Positions 18,744 through 30,453 are shown, counted from the stretch's first letter. The stretch is 64,000 nucleotides of DNA from Sinorhizobium glycinis (GCF_001651865.1 NZ_LPUX01000064.1:124001-188000), one strand, 5' to 3'. Made by a program: numbers and translations. Notes: a model not told the origin generated them from the letters alone.

Positions 18744-19418
18744 TCAGAGCCCGACGACACCAGGCAGGCCGGAAATATCCTTGATCTCCGTATAGCCATA
18801 GTAGGGATTTGCCGGCTCGTGGCCGCGATTGACCCAGACCTTGTTCTTGATGCCGAGATCGTGCGCCGACATCAGGTCGTAACGGAACGAGGACGAGCAG
18901 TGGAGAATGTCCTCCGGGCCGCAGCCCAGCATGTCGAGCATGTATTCGAAAGCCTTGAAGCGCGGCTTGTAGGCCTGCGCCTGCTCGGCCGTGTAGACCG
19001 CGTGGAAGGGGGCGCCGAGCTTCTCGACATTCGACATGATCTGCGAATTCATCGCGTTCGACAGGATGACGAGCGGGATCTCCCTGGCGACCTTGGCAAG
19101 CCCGGCCGGCACGTCGGCATGCGGGCCCCAGGTCGGCACGCGTTCATAGACCACGCGGGCGGCCTCGTCGCGGAATTTTATGCCGTTGCGCTTGCAGGTG
19201 CGCTCCAGGGAATTGTGAACCACCTCGGCATAGGGCTTCCAGTCGCCCAGGATCTCGTCGAGGCGATAGGCGGCGAAATTCTTGATGAACTCCTGCATGC
19301 GCGGCTCATCGAGCTGCTCGCCGTAAAGGTCGCGCGCCGCTTCGGCCATCTGGAAATTGGTCAATGTGCCGTAGCAGTCGAAGGTGATGTATTTCGGACG
19401 GAAGCTCGCCATGCTCAT
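18744..19418 (-). CDS. HAD superfamily hydrolase, haloacid dehalogenase type II
   Basis: The 224-residue protein has HAD motif I ITFDCYGTLTNF with the nucleophilic Asp, motif II VILSNA, motif III Lys in YKPRFKAFE, and a motif IV region SSSFRYDLMSAHDLGIKNKVWVNR. The spacing matches type II haloacid dehalogenases, which cleave 2-haloacids, but many members act on phosphate esters. A paralogue lies at 22251. Two start codons (19418 and 19412) are possible. It is transcribed ahead of the FAD oxidase on the minus strand. Confidence 0.88.
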   Translation of the reverse strand: MSMASFRPKYITFDCYGTLTNFQMAEAARDLYGEQLDEPRMQEFIKNFAAYRLDEILGDWKPYAEVVHNSLERTCKRNGIKFRDEAARVVYERVPTWGPHADVPAGLAKVAREIPLVILSNAMNSQIMSNVEKLGAPFHAVYTAEQAQAYKPRFKAFEYMLDMLGCGPEDILHCSSSFRYDLMSAHDLGIKNKVWVNRGHEPANPYYGYTEIKDISGLPGVVGL

Positions 19419-19734
19419 TTCTCCTCTTCAATGACGCGATCCGGAATGTCTGAGAAGGATCATAGGCAAGCGCCCGGCCCTCGGCCTGCGTGATTTGGCG
19501 TGGATCGAAGCAGATTGTACCGTATCCGCGGCTGGCTTTGGCACATGGTTGTGTGCTCTTGACCGGCGGCTGCGGACTCTTCCCGTCTCCGGCCCCCTTC
19601 GCCGCCGCCCTGCCGGCATAAGATGCGGCGACCCGCTCACGTAAAGGTATAAGATACCGCCCCGGCTGCCGCCTTCGGACGATCTGCCGGTCGTCATTCC
19701 TTAACACTTACTGCAGGAAATCAAGGACCCTTCC
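19419..19734. promoter_or_regulatory. Divergent intergenic region, HAD and GNAT genes
   Basis: This 316-bp gap separates divergent operons and must hold both promoters. I see no confident -35/-10 pair, repeat, or small coding region. A CAAGGA-like ribosome site lies just before the GNAT ATG. Confidence 0.4.
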
Positions 19735-20571
19735 ATGCAGTTAAGTCAGATCGAACTTGCGACCTTTGGCCCCGAGCATCTGGAGAGCGCCGTCAGCCTC
19801 TCCAGGCAGGCGGCCTGGCCGCACCGCCTGGAAGACTGGCAGATGGCGCTGGCGCTGAGCCAAGGCGTCGTCGCGCTCGAGGCCGGCCGGGTCGTCGGAA
19901 CCACTTTGGTGACCGCCTATAAGAACGACTGCGCCACCATCAACATGGTGATCGTCGACGCGACGATGCGAGGCCGTGGCCTGGGGCGCGGGCTGATGGA
20001 TGCCGCCTTGCGGATCGCCGGCGACCGCCCGCTCCGGCTCGTGGCGACGATGGACGGCCTGCCGCTTTATGAAAAACTCGGCTTTCGCGAAACCGCTGCC
20101 GTGCTGCAGCACCAGGGCATCGCGAGAGACATGGCCGCACCCGCTGAAACCGCGACGGCGACCGCAGACGATATTGCGGCGATCGCCGCTCTCGACTGCG
20201 TCGCCTTCGGTGCCGATCGCCGGGAACTGATCGCCTATCTCGCCGAGGTCGGCGAGTTCGCGGTTATCCGTCGCAACGGCCGCGTCGCCGGTTACGCCGC
20301 TCTGCGTGCCTTCGGCCGTGGCGAAGTTATCGGGCCCGTCGTTGCCGCAAATGTCGACGATGCCAAGGCGCTCGTCGTCCACTTCATCGCGAGGCGCAGC
20401 GGCCAATTCGTCAGGGTCGATACCACGGCCGATACCGGCCTCTCCCCCTGGCTTGCCGACCAGGGGCTTAGCCATGTCGGCGGCGGGGTCGCCATGGAAA
20501 GGCCGTCCATTCGCCGCGCCGCCGATCGCGCGGCCACCACCTTCGCCCTCGCCAACCAGGCGCTCGGCTGA
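19735..20571 (+). CDS. Two-domain GNAT family N-acetyltransferase
   Basis: The 278-residue tandem GNAT has an intact acetyl-CoA loop in the N-terminal half (MRGRGLGRGLMDAAL, residues ~82-96) and LYEKLGF. The C-terminal half has GADRRELIAYLAE and FGRGEVIGPVVAAN. The WPHRLEDWQ segment near residue 30 and the closing ALANQALG match the paralogue at 1516, which has a degraded loop. The aminotransferase follows after 13 bp, so acetylation of an amino compound in the same pathway is plausible. Confidence 0.87.
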   Translation: MQLSQIELATFGPEHLESAVSLSRQAAWPHRLEDWQMALALSQGVVALEAGRVVGTTLVTAYKNDCATINMVIVDATMRGRGLGRGLMDAALRIAGDRPLRLVATMDGLPLYEKLGFRETAAVLQHQGIARDMAAPAETATATADDIAAIAALDCVAFGADRRELIAYLAEVGEFAVIRRNGRVAGYAALRAFGRGEVIGPVVAANVDDAKALVVHFIARRSGQFVRVDTTADTGLSPWLADQGLSHVGGGVAMERPSIRRAADRAATTFALANQALG

Positions 20572-20584
20572 TCTGGAGATCTTG

Positions 20585-21958
20585 ATGTACAGCAATTCCC
20601 TCATCGAACTCGATCGCGCCCATCTGGTCCACCCGGTCGCCTCCTATCGCAGCCATGAGCGGACCGGCGTGCGCGTCCTGAAGTCGGCCAAGGGCGCGAC
20701 GGTCACCGACGCCTCGGGGCACACGATGATCGACGGCTTTGCCGGCCTGTGGTGCGTCAATGCAGGCTACGGCCATGACAGTATCGTCGAGGCGGCGGCC
20801 CGGCAGATGCACGAGCTGCCCTATGCCACCGGCTATTTCGGCCTCGGCTCCGAACCGGCCATCCGGTTCGCGGCCGAATTGGCGGAGCGGGCGCCGGGCG
20901 ATCTCAATCACGTCTACTTCACGCTGGGCGGGTCGGATGCCGTCGACAGCACGATCCGTTTCATCCGCTACTACTACAATGCGCAAGGGCGGCCTGAGAA
21001 GGACCAGTTCATCTCGGTCGAGCAGGGCTATCACGGTTCCTCGACCGTCGGTGCCGGCCTGACGGCTCTCCCCGCCTTCCATGCGGGCTTCGGCATCCCG
21101 CTCGACTGGCAGCACAAGATTCCCTCGCACTACAGCTATCGCAACCCCGCCGGCAGCGAGCCGGCCGCGATCATCGCCGCCTCGGTCGCGGCGCTGCGTG
21201 CCAAGGTCGAGGAGCTCGGCGCCGAGAGGGTGGCGGCCTTCTATGTCGAGCCGATCCAGGGCTCGGGCGGCGTGCTCGTGCCACCGCCGGGCTGGATGAG
21301 GGCAATGCGCGACCTTTGCCGCGAGCTCGACATCCTGTTCGTCGCCGACGAGGTGATCACCGGCTTCGGCCGCACCGGGCCGCTATTTGCCTGTACCGAT
21401 GAGGACATCGTTCCCGACCTGATGACGACGGCCAAGGGACTGACATCCGGCTACGTGCCGATGGGCGCGGTGTTCCTGTCGGACAGGGTCTACGACACGA
21501 TCGCCGACGGCGCCGGTACGTCCGCGGTCGGCCACGGCTACACCTATTCCGCCCATCCGGTCAGCGCCGCGGTCGGACTGGAAGTGCTGAGGCTCTACGA
21601 GAACGGACTTCTGGAAAACGGCATCAAGGCCGGTAAGCGATTGATGGCCGGTTTGCAGGGCCTCGGCGACCATCCACTGGTCGGCGACGTGCGCGGACGC
21701 GGCATGCTGGCGGCGATCGAGCTGGTCGTCGACAAAGTGCGCAAGACGCCGCTGCCGGCCGCCGCCGAACCGTCGCGCCGTATCTTCGACCGTGCCTGGG
21801 ACAACGGCCTGGTGATCCGCGCCTTCGGCAACGGCGTGCTGGGCTATGCGCCGCCGCTCTGCTGCACGGAAGACGAAATCGACGCGATCGTCGAACGCAC
21901 CCGGATGACGCTAGATGAGACCCTGGAGGACCCCGACATTCGCGCGGCCCTCGCCTGA
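20585..21958 (+). CDS. Class III pyridoxal-phosphate aminotransferase
   Basis: The 457-residue omega-aminotransferase has the PLP-contact segments GGSDAVDSTIRFIRYY and GYHGSSTVGAG, the Asp in LFVADEVITGFGRTG, and the Schiff-base Lys in TTAKGLTSGYVPMGAV. Family members move amino groups from beta-alanine, putrescine, taurine or similar terminal amines to pyruvate or 2-oxoglutarate. The ATG is preceded by a GGAGAT site; longer frames overlap the GNAT gene. The neighbours (amine oxidase, ABC importer) support use of an imported amine. The exact donor is unknown. Confidence 0.9.
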   Translation: MYSNSLIELDRAHLVHPVASYRSHERTGVRVLKSAKGATVTDASGHTMIDGFAGLWCVNAGYGHDSIVEAAARQMHELPYATGYFGLGSEPAIRFAAELAERAPGDLNHVYFTLGGSDAVDSTIRFIRYYYNAQGRPEKDQFISVEQGYHGSSTVGAGLTALPAFHAGFGIPLDWQHKIPSHYSYRNPAGSEPAAIIAASVAALRAKVEELGAERVAAFYVEPIQGSGGVLVPPPGWMRAMRDLCRELDILFVADEVITGFGRTGPLFACTDEDIVPDLMTTAKGLTSGYVPMGAVFLSDRVYDTIADGAGTSAVGHGYTYSAHPVSAAVGLEVLRLYENGLLENGIKAGKRLMAGLQGLGDHPLVGDVRGRGMLAAIELVVDKVRKTPLPAAAEPSRRIFDRAWDNGLVIRAFGNGVLGYAPPLCCTEDEIDAIVERTRMTLDETLEDPDIRAALA

Positions 21959-22250
21959 AACGAGGCGGCTTTCCAGGCCGCGACGGGTCCTCCGTCGCGG
22001 TTTGGCAAACGGCAAGGAGATATACCGCTTTCCCCGCATATTCGGAATTTTGTGCCGCCATCCTTCTCCCATTCAGAGACTTCGGCGAACCGATACTGCC
22101 AAACTGGATGGGCTAAGGCGGTGGGAATGCCGGGAATGCCGAATTTCCCGGACCTATCGCACTCTCTGTCGGCCAGGTGAGGACAGCATTTTCTTCTGCA
22201 GGCAAGCCTAGCGCGAGCAAAACCGCCGCGCCTAATCGAGGAATAGAGAC

Positions 22251-22967
22251 TTGGCAAAGACCTTCGCGGATTTCAAATATCTCACCTTCGACGTTGTCGG
22301 CACGCTGATAGATTTCGAAGGCGGCATCAAGGATTGTCTCGCCGGCATCGCCGAGGAGGCGGGCCTGGCGGTCGACGGCGAGGAGGCGCTGAAGCTCTAC
22401 CGCGCGGCGCGCTATTCTCCCGATGCCGACCTCTTCCCGGATGATCTGGTGCGCGTCTATCTGGCGATCGCCCCGAAGCTCGGGCTTCCCGCCGAAGCGA
22501 AATACGGCGAACGGCTGCGCGACTCTGCGAAAAGCTGGAAAGGCTTTCCCGACAGCGCCGAGGCGCTCGCCCGGCTTGCCAAGCGTTATCGCCTGATCGC
22601 CATGACGAATGCCCGGCGCTGGGCCTTCGAGCATTTTTCACGCGAGCTCGGCAATCCCTTCTACGCCGCCTTCACCGCCGACGACACCGGCACCGAAAAG
22701 CCCGATCCGGCCTTCTTCGAAAAGGTCTTCGATTTCGTCGCTTCGGAAGGAAATTCGAAGGACGACATCCTGCACGTCGCCCAGAGCCAGTATCACGACA
22801 TCGGCATCTCGCGGAAACTCGGGCTCACCAATTGCTGGATCGAGCGCCGTCACGCCCAGAAGGGTTACGGCGGCACGATCGAGCCCGCCGAATTCACCAA
22901 GCCGGATTTCCATTTCACCGCGATGGCGGAACTTGCCGACGCCGTGGAGCAAAGCAAGGCCGCCTGA
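22251..22967 (+). CDS. HAD superfamily hydrolase, TTG start
   Basis: This 238-residue HAD protein has motif I YLTFDVVGTLIDF, motif II Thr in IAMTNARR, motif III Lys in GTEKPDPAFFEKV, and a late HDIGISRKLGLTNCWIERR segment. It begins with TTG, preceded by GAGGAA at good spacing; no in-frame ATG exists before motif I. It is a divergent paralogue of the HAD at 18744. It lies 292 bp after the aminotransferase and 80 bp before the binding-protein gene, so it probably leads the transporter operon. Confidence 0.85.
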   Translation: MAKTFADFKYLTFDVVGTLIDFEGGIKDCLAGIAEEAGLAVDGEEALKLYRAARYSPDADLFPDDLVRVYLAIAPKLGLPAEAKYGERLRDSAKSWKGFPDSAEALARLAKRYRLIAMTNARRWAFEHFSRELGNPFYAAFTADDTGTEKPDPAFFEKVFDFVASEGNSKDDILHVAQSQYHDIGISRKLGLTNCWIERRHAQKGYGGTIEPAEFTKPDFHFTAMAELADAVEQSKAA

Positions 22968-23047
22968 ACGGGAGGCGGATCATTCCATTGAACCCCGCGC
23001 AAAAAAGACGGGGCGATCGAAGCAACCACCAACGAATGGGGAACGTC

Positions 23048-24658
23048 ATGAACGACAAGATCACCAACTGGACCAGAAAAGACGACGCGGTCGTCGAGAA
23101 CGCCATTCGCCGCGGCGCCACCCGCCGCGAGCTTCTGCAGATGCTGCTCGCCGGCGGCGTCGCGATGTCGGCCGGCGGCTTCGTGCTCGGCCGTGCCGGC
23201 AAGGCGGTCGCCGCAACGCCGGTTGCCGGCGGCACCCTGAAGGCCGCCGGGTGGTCGGCCTCCACCGCCGATACGCTAGACCCGGCGAAAGCCTCGCTTT
23301 CCACCGACTATGTACGCTGCTGCTCCTTCTACAATCGCCTCACCTTCCTCGACCAGGGCGGCACGCCCCAGATGGAGCTTGCCGAAGCGATCGAGTCCAA
23401 GGACGCCAAGACCTGGACAGTCAAGCTCAGAAGCGGCGTCACCTTCCATGACGGCAAGCCGCTGACCGCCGAGGACGTGATCTTCTCGCTGAAGCGTCAC
23501 CTCGATCCGTCGGTCGGCTCGAAAGTCGCCAAGATCGCCGCGCAGATGACCGGTTTCAAGGCGGTCGACAAGCAGACCGTCGAGATCACGCTTGCCAATC
23601 CGAATGCCGATTTGCCGACCATCCTGTCGATGCATCACTTCATGATCGTCGCCGACGGCACGACCGACTTCTCCAAGGGCAACGGCACCGGCGCCTTCGT
23701 CAGGGAAGTCTTCGAGCCGGGGGTGCGCTCGGTCGGCATCAAGAACAAGAACTACTGGAAGTCCGGCCCGAACGTCGATTCCTTCGAGTACTTCGCGATC
23801 AGCGACGACAGCTCCCGCGTCAACGCACTGCTGTCGGGCGATATCCACCTCGCCGCCTCGATCAATCCGCGCTCGATGCGCCTCGTCGAGAGCCAGGGCG
23901 ACGGCTTCGTGCTGTCGAAGACGACCTCCGGCAACTACACCAACCTCAACATGCGGCTCGACATGGCGCCGGGCAACAACCGGGACTTCATCGAGGGCAT
24001 GAAGTACCTCGTCAACCGCGAACAGATCGTCAAGTCGGCGCTCAGGGGCTTGGGTGAAGTGGGCAACGACCAGCCCGTTTCTCCGGCCAACTTCTATCAC
24101 AATGCGGACCTGAAGCCGCGCGCCTTCGATCCCGAGAAGGCAAAGTTCCACTTGGAGAAGGCGGGCGTCCTCGGACAGTCGATCCCGGTGATCGCCTCCG
24201 ACGCCGCGACCTCGTCGATCGACATGGCGATGATCATCCAGGCGGCCGCAGCCGAGATCGGCTTGAAGCTCGACGTTCAGCGCGTTCCCGCAGACGGCTA
24301 CTGGGACAATTACTGGCTGAAGGCGCCGGTCCACTTCGGCAATATCAACCCGCGCCCGACGCCTGACATCCTGTTTTCGCTGCTCTATACTTCGGAAGCC
24401 CCGTGGAACGAGAGCCAGTACAAGTCGGAGAAGTTCGACAAGATGCTGATCGAGGCGCGCGGTTCGCTCGATCAGGAGAAGCGCAAGTCGATCTACAACG
24501 AGATGCAGGTGATGGTCGCCAACGAAGCCGGCACCATCATCCCGGCCTATATCTCGAACGTCGACGCGACCACCGCCAAGCTCAAGGGCCTGGAACCCAA
24601 CCCGCTTGGCGGCCAAATGGGTTATGCCTTCGCGGAGTATGTCTGGCTCGAAGCCTGA
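23048..24658 (+). CDS. Peptide/opine-type ABC transporter substrate-binding protein
   Basis: The 536-residue family 5 solute-binding protein resembles DppA/OppA. The N-terminus carries a Tat-like signal (ATRRELLQ followed by a hydrophobic stretch and AVAATP), so it is probably exported folded. The body has WTVKLRSGVTFHDGKPLTAEDVIFS-like family hallmarks and a C-terminal YNEMQVMVANEAGTIIP. The second of two in-frame ATGs (23048) has GGGGA six bases upstream and is preferred. It is the first of four transporter genes; the ligand may be a dipeptide, opine or similar nitrogen compound. Confidence 0.92.
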   Translation: MNDKITNWTRKDDAVVENAIRRGATRRELLQMLLAGGVAMSAGGFVLGRAGKAVAATPVAGGTLKAAGWSASTADTLDPAKASLSTDYVRCCSFYNRLTFLDQGGTPQMELAEAIESKDAKTWTVKLRSGVTFHDGKPLTAEDVIFSLKRHLDPSVGSKVAKIAAQMTGFKAVDKQTVEITLANPNADLPTILSMHHFMIVADGTTDFSKGNGTGAFVREVFEPGVRSVGIKNKNYWKSGPNVDSFEYFAISDDSSRVNALLSGDIHLAASINPRSMRLVESQGDGFVLSKTTSGNYTNLNMRLDMAPGNNRDFIEGMKYLVNREQIVKSALRGLGEVGNDQPVSPANFYHNADLKPRAFDPEKAKFHLEKAGVLGQSIPVIASDAATSSIDMAMIIQAAAAEIGLKLDVQRVPADGYWDNYWLKAPVHFGNINPRPTPDILFSLLYTSEAPWNESQYKSEKFDKMLIEARGSLDQEKRKSIYNEMQVMVANEAGTIIPAYISNVDATTAKLKGLEPNPLGGQMGYAFAEYVWLEA

Positions 24659-24770
24659 TTAAGTAATCGGCCGGGGGCATGCTGCGGTTCTCTGCAAGGG
24701 GACTACGGCAGTCCCCGGACCGGTTTTTCGCTTCGTTTGAAGTGGTTTCGAATGCCGAAAGGAAGCGCGC

Positions 24771-25721
24771 GTGAACAACCGTGTCCTATCGCTGGTGCTG
24801 AGCCGGCTGCTCATCGCCCTGATCACCCTGGTGATCGTCTCCTTCGCCGTGTTTTTCGCGACGACGCTCTTGCCCGGAGACACTGCGACGATCCTGCTCG
24901 GCCAGGCCGCCACGCCGGAGGCCGTCGAAGGCCTGCGCAAGGCCATGCATCTGGACGAGCCGGCGCTGTTCCGGTTCCTGCGCTGGATCGTCGGTCTCCT
25001 GCAGGGCGACCTCGGTACCTCCTATGCCAATGAGATGCCGGTCGCCGATCTGATCGGTGGGCGCTTCGCAAATACCCTGAAGCTTGCCGGCGTCACAGCG
25101 CTCTTTTCCGTGCCGATCGCACTCACGCTCGGGATCACCGCGGCGATGCTGCGCGGTTCGCTCTACGACCGCGCCGTCACCGTTCTGACCATCGGCGTCA
25201 TCTCGGTGCCGGAATTCATGATAGCGACCTCCGCGGTGCTGATCTTCGCCGTTTACCTCAAGTGGCTGCCGGCGCTCTCCTTCGCCAATGAGGTCCATAG
25301 CCTCTCCGACATGCTGCGCATCTACGCCATGCCGGTGATCACCCTCACCTTCGTCATCGCGGCCCAGATGATCCGCATGACCCGGGCGGCGGTTATCGAG
25401 ACGCTCAATACGCCCTATGTCGAGATGGCGCTGTTGAAGGGCGCCTCCCGGCCGCGCATGGTGTTTCGCCACGCGCTTCCGAATGCGCTGGGCCCGATCG
25501 TCAATGCCGTCGCGCTTTCGCTTTCCTATCTGCTTGGCGGCGTCATCATCGTCGAGACGATCTTCAACTATCCGGGCATCGCCAAGCTGATGGTCGATGC
25601 GGTTTCCACCCGCGACCTGCCGCTCATCCAAAGCTGCGCGATGATCTTCTGTCTCGGTTACCTGCTGTTGATCACCACCGCCGACATCATCGCCATTCTT
25701 TCCAATCCGAGGCTTCGATGA
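24771..25721 (+). CDS. ABC transporter permease (DppB type)
   Basis: The 316-residue inner-membrane permease starts with GTG after AAAGGAAG. Six hydrophobic segments are visible, the first at residues ~9-30. The EAA loop that couples to the ATPase is ALLKGASRPRMVFRHALPNA (residues ~222-241), typical of DppB. The stop overlaps the next permease start by four bases (ATGA), giving translational coupling. Confidence 0.92.
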   Translation: MNNRVLSLVLSRLLIALITLVIVSFAVFFATTLLPGDTATILLGQAATPEAVEGLRKAMHLDEPALFRFLRWIVGLLQGDLGTSYANEMPVADLIGGRFANTLKLAGVTALFSVPIALTLGITAAMLRGSLYDRAVTVLTIGVISVPEFMIATSAVLIFAVYLKWLPALSFANEVHSLSDMLRIYAMPVITLTFVIAAQMIRMTRAAVIETLNTPYVEMALLKGASRPRMVFRHALPNALGPIVNAVALSLSYLLGGVIIVETIFNYPGIAKLMVDAVSTRDLPLIQSCAMIFCLGYLLLITTADIIAILSNPRLR

Positions 25722-26583
25722 CAATGACCACTACGAGCACATCGACCACCTCCGTCCGGAAGTCCGGAAACCGGCTTGGCTACCGCTTCAACGTCGTCGG
25801 CATCCTCGGCCTCACGGTCATCCTTTCCTGGGCCCTTGTCGCGGTCTTCGCACCGCTCATCATCCCGTATCCGGTCGGTGAGATCGTCGACCTTGATTAC
25901 TTCGGTCCGATGAGCCACGACTTCTGGCTGGGCTCGGACTATCTCGGCCGCGACATGCTTTCGCGGATCCTGATGGGCGCCCGCTACACGGTCGGCATCT
26001 CGCTCGCGGCCGTCACGATCGCCTGCTTCTCGGGGGTGGTCCTCGGCATGATCGCAGCGGTCGCCGGCGGCTGGCTCGACACGATCTTGAGCCGCTTCCT
26101 CGACGCGCTCAACTCGATCCCGAGCAAACTCTTCGGCCTCGTCGTCGTCGCCGCCGTCGGTTCCTCCATTCCGGTGCTGATCCTGACGCTCTCGGTGATC
26201 TACATTCCCGGTGCATACCGCTTCGCCCGGGCGCTCGCAGTCAATATCAATGCGATGGACTTCATCACCGTTGCCCGCATCCGCGGCGAAAGCACGTGGT
26301 ACCTGATCCGCTCCGAGATCCTGCCGAACATCGTCGGGCCGGTGCTCGCCGACCTCGGCATCCGCTTCGTCTTCATCGTCCTCCTGCTCTCCGGCCTCTC
26401 CTTCCTCGGTCTCGGCGTTCAGCCGCCCTATGCCGACTGGGGCGCGCTCGTGCGCGAGAATATCGGCGGCCTGCCTTTCGGCGCGCCGGCAGTCATGTTC
26501 CCCTCGCTCGCGATCGCCAGCCTGACGATCAGCGTCAACCTCTTGATCGACAACCTGCCGCAGAAAATCAGGGACCGCGCATA

Positions 26584-26584
<1 letters not shown>
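25718..26584 (+). CDS. ABC transporter permease (DppC type)
   Basis: The 288-residue permease has a Thr/Ser-rich cytosolic N-terminus, a first membrane helix at ~residues 29-50, and the DppC-type segment FWLGSDYLGRDMLSRI followed by transmembrane helices. The coupling loop is in VARIRGESTWYLIRSEILPN. It pairs with the upstream permease to form the channel. Its stop shares one base with the ATPase start. Confidence 0.92.
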
Positions 26585-28245
<1,661 letters not shown>

Positions 28246-28250
28246 ATTTA

Positions 28251-28384
28251 TGCCCCTCATCCGGCCTGCCGGCCACCTTCTCCCCGCAGGCGGGGCGAAG
28301 GAGACTCGCGGCGCCAGCTTCGTCCCCTCTCCCCGTCAATACGGGAGAGGGGTAGTCCTCTGGTTTAACCCGAGGAGAGGGGCA
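28251..28384. repeat. RIME-type intergenic mosaic element
   Basis: This 134-bp palindromic element begins TGCCCCTCAT and ends GAGAGGGGCA. Inside are two hairpins: CCTTCTCCCCGC pairing with GGGGCGAAGG, and CCCCTCTCCCCGT pairing with ACGGGAGAGGGG. This layout is that of rhizobial RIME elements. It lies between the end of the ABC ATPase and the end of the convergent regulator gene, where it may also act as a two-way terminator. Confidence 0.8.
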
Positions 28385-28406
28385 ATCAAGGAACAACTAC
28401 AGTAGT

Positions 28407-28883
28407 TTACACCGGAAACAGGCTGGTCAGCGGCATGTGCGATTTGACGATCGGCGATTTCAGCACGACGTAGCTGAAATACTTGTCGATGCCGACATCC
28501 ATATCGATCAGCCGTTCCATGATCGTCTGATATTCGACGATGCCGCCGGTGACGAACTTCAGGAGATAATCGTAGCCACCGGAAACCAGGTGGCATTCCA
28601 CGACGGAGTCGACCTTCTCGACGGCCGCGAGAAAACGGGCGAAATCGATCTGCCGATGGTTCTTGAGCGTGACCTCGGTGAAGACCGTCAGGGTTTGCCC
28701 CAGCTTGGCGATGTTGATCTGCGCCGAATAGCCGCCGATATATCCCTCGGCCTGCAGCTTCTTCACCCGCATCAGACAAGGGCTCGGCGAGAGATTGACC
28801 AGTTCGGCGAGCTCGACGTTGGTGATGCGGCCGTTCTTCTGCAGTTCGTATAGGATCTTGATGTCGATCCGGTCGAGTTTCAT
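28407..28883 (-). CDS. Lrp/AsnC-family transcriptional regulator
   Basis: This 158-residue regulator has an N-terminal helix-turn-helix (ELAELVNLSPSPCLMRVKKLQ, residues ~24-44) and a RAM/effector domain from about residue 65 (TVFTEVTLKNH, LVSGGYDYLLKFV). Lrp/AsnC proteins sense amino acids. It is divergent from the FAD oxidase at 29128 across ~245 bp and convergent with the ABC operon, so the oxidase is its most likely target. Confidence 0.93.
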   Translation of the reverse strand: MKLDRIDIKILYELQKNGRITNVELAELVNLSPSPCLMRVKKLQAEGYIGGYSAQINIAKLGQTLTVFTEVTLKNHRQIDFARFLAAVEKVDSVVECHLVSGGYDYLLKFVTGGIVEYQTIMERLIDMDVGIDKYFSYVVLKSPIVKSHMPLTSLFPV

Positions 28884-29127
28884 CGGCGCTCTCCAATTCT
28901 TTGGGCGGCGTTGCGGCTACCTGCGCTACTCAGCATCTTATGCGGCCAGGTGCAGCTGGCAAGCGGGAACAGGCGCAGCATGCCCTGATAAGCTTAGGAA
29001 ATTTGCCCCAGAATAAATCTCCGGCAAGCCCCCGGCGAACCGAAGAATATGCTGTAGACGGGCAAAGTGCGGCACTCGCCCAAACGCCCAACGGCTAGAA
29101 TGCCGCTCGGTTAGATTGGAGACGTCG

Positions 29128-30453
29128 ATGCCCGCCCCGCTTCTTCACATCGAAACGACGCCCGCCTTGCCCGCGAGCGCCGACGCCGTCGTCATCGGCG
29201 GCGGCATTGTCGGGGTTTTTGCCGCCTACTATCTGGCACGGCGTGGCCTCAAGGTCGCCCTCGTCGAGAAGGGCCGGATCGGCGCCGAGCAGTCCAGTCG
29301 CAATTGGGGCTGGTGCCGGCAACAGAACCGGGACGCCCGCGAACTGCCGATGGCAACCAAGAGCCTGTCGCTCTGGGAGAGGTTTGCCGAAGAAACCGGC
29401 GAGGACACCGGCTTTCGCCGCTGCGGCCTGCTCTATCTCAGCAATGACGAAACCGAGCTTGCCGGCTGGGCGCGCTGGGGCGACTTCGCCCGCAGCGTCG
29501 GGGTGGCGACGCACATGTTGGACGGAGTGCAGGCGACTGAAAAAGGCGCCGCGACCGGCCGCCGCTGGAAGGGCGGCGTCTTTTCGCCGACCGACGGGAC
29601 CGCCGACCCTTCACGGGCCGCACCGGTGGTCGCGCGCGCCATCATGAAGCTCGGCGGCACCGTACACCAGATGTGCGCGGCCCGCGGCATCGAGCTTGAG
29701 GCGGGACGCGTCAGCGGCGTCGTCACCGAAGCCGGCACGATCCGTACCCGGATTGCGGTGCTTTCCGGCGGCGCCTGGGCCTCCTCCTTCTGCCGGCAGC
29801 TCGGCATCCGCTTTCCGCAGGCCTCGATCCGTGCCTCGATCCTCTCCGTCGCGGCCGGGGCCGAGGGCTTGCCGGCGGCGCTGCACACGGCCGCAGTCTC
29901 GGCGACCCGGCGAAGCGACGGCGGCTATACGCTGGCGATCAGCGGCCGCGCCCGCGTCGATCCGACGCCGCAGCAGATGCGCTTCGCCCGGCATTTCGTG
30001 CCGATGTTCGCGCGACGCTGGCGGAGCCTGGCTCCCGGCGGGATAGAAGGCTGGAAGTCCGGCCACGAAACGCTTCAGCGCTGGCGGCTCGACAGCCCGA
30101 CGCCAATGGAGTTCAACCGCATCCTCGATCCTCGCCCCGACCAGGCGCAGATACGGCTGACATTGGAGCGCGCCCGGGCGCTTTTACCTGCCCTTCAAAA
30201 AGTGCCGGTCAGCGCCGCCTGGGCTGGCTATATCGACAGCACGCCCGACGGCGTCCCGGCGATCGGTGAGGTCGCTTCGCTCCCCGGCCTGGTGCTTGCC
30301 GCCGGCTTCAGCGGCCATGGTTTCGGCATCGGCCCCGGCGCCGGTCACCTTGTCGCGGACCTCGTGACGGGTGAACCGCCGATCGTCGATCCGAAACCCT
30401 ACCACCCCGACCGGCTGAACGGCTCGGCTTGGGGCAAGGTCGCCGATTTCTGA
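29128..30453 (+). CDS. FAD-dependent D-amino-acid oxidase-type oxidoreductase
   Basis: The 441-residue paralogue of the oxidase at 2653 shares the fingerprint VVIGGGIVGVFAAYYLARRG, the block EQSSRNWGWCRQQNRD and the C-terminal GFSGHGFGIGPGAGHLVADL. The ATG at 29128 is preferred over a TTG 12 bases upstream because a GGAG ribosome site sits between them, about 6 bases before the ATG. The gene is probably controlled by the divergent Lrp-type regulator and would oxidise an amino acid or amine delivered by the neighbouring importer. Confidence 0.88.
   Translation: MPAPLLHIETTPALPASADAVVIGGGIVGVFAAYYLARRGLKVALVEKGRIGAEQSSRNWGWCRQQNRDARELPMATKSLSLWERFAEETGEDTGFRRCGLLYLSNDETELAGWARWGDFARSVGVATHMLDGVQATEKGAATGRRWKGGVFSPTDGTADPSRAAPVVARAIMKLGGTVHQMCAARGIELEAGRVSGVVTEAGTIRTRIAVLSGGAWASSFCRQLGIRFPQASIRASILSVAAGAEGLPAALHTAAVSATRRSDGGYTLAISGRARVDPTPQQMRFARHFVPMFARRWRSLAPGGIEGWKSGHETLQRWRLDSPTPMEFNRILDPRPDQAQIRLTLERARALLPALQKVPVSAAWAGYIDSTPDGVPAIGEVASLPGLVLAAGFSGHGFGIGPGAGHLVADLVTGEPPIVDPKPYHPDRLNGSAWGKVADF

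Noticed and set aside
23276..24616. 446-codon minus-strand frame opposite the binding-protein gene
   Set aside because: Shadow of the well-supported family 5 binding protein; no ribosome site or recognisable fold.
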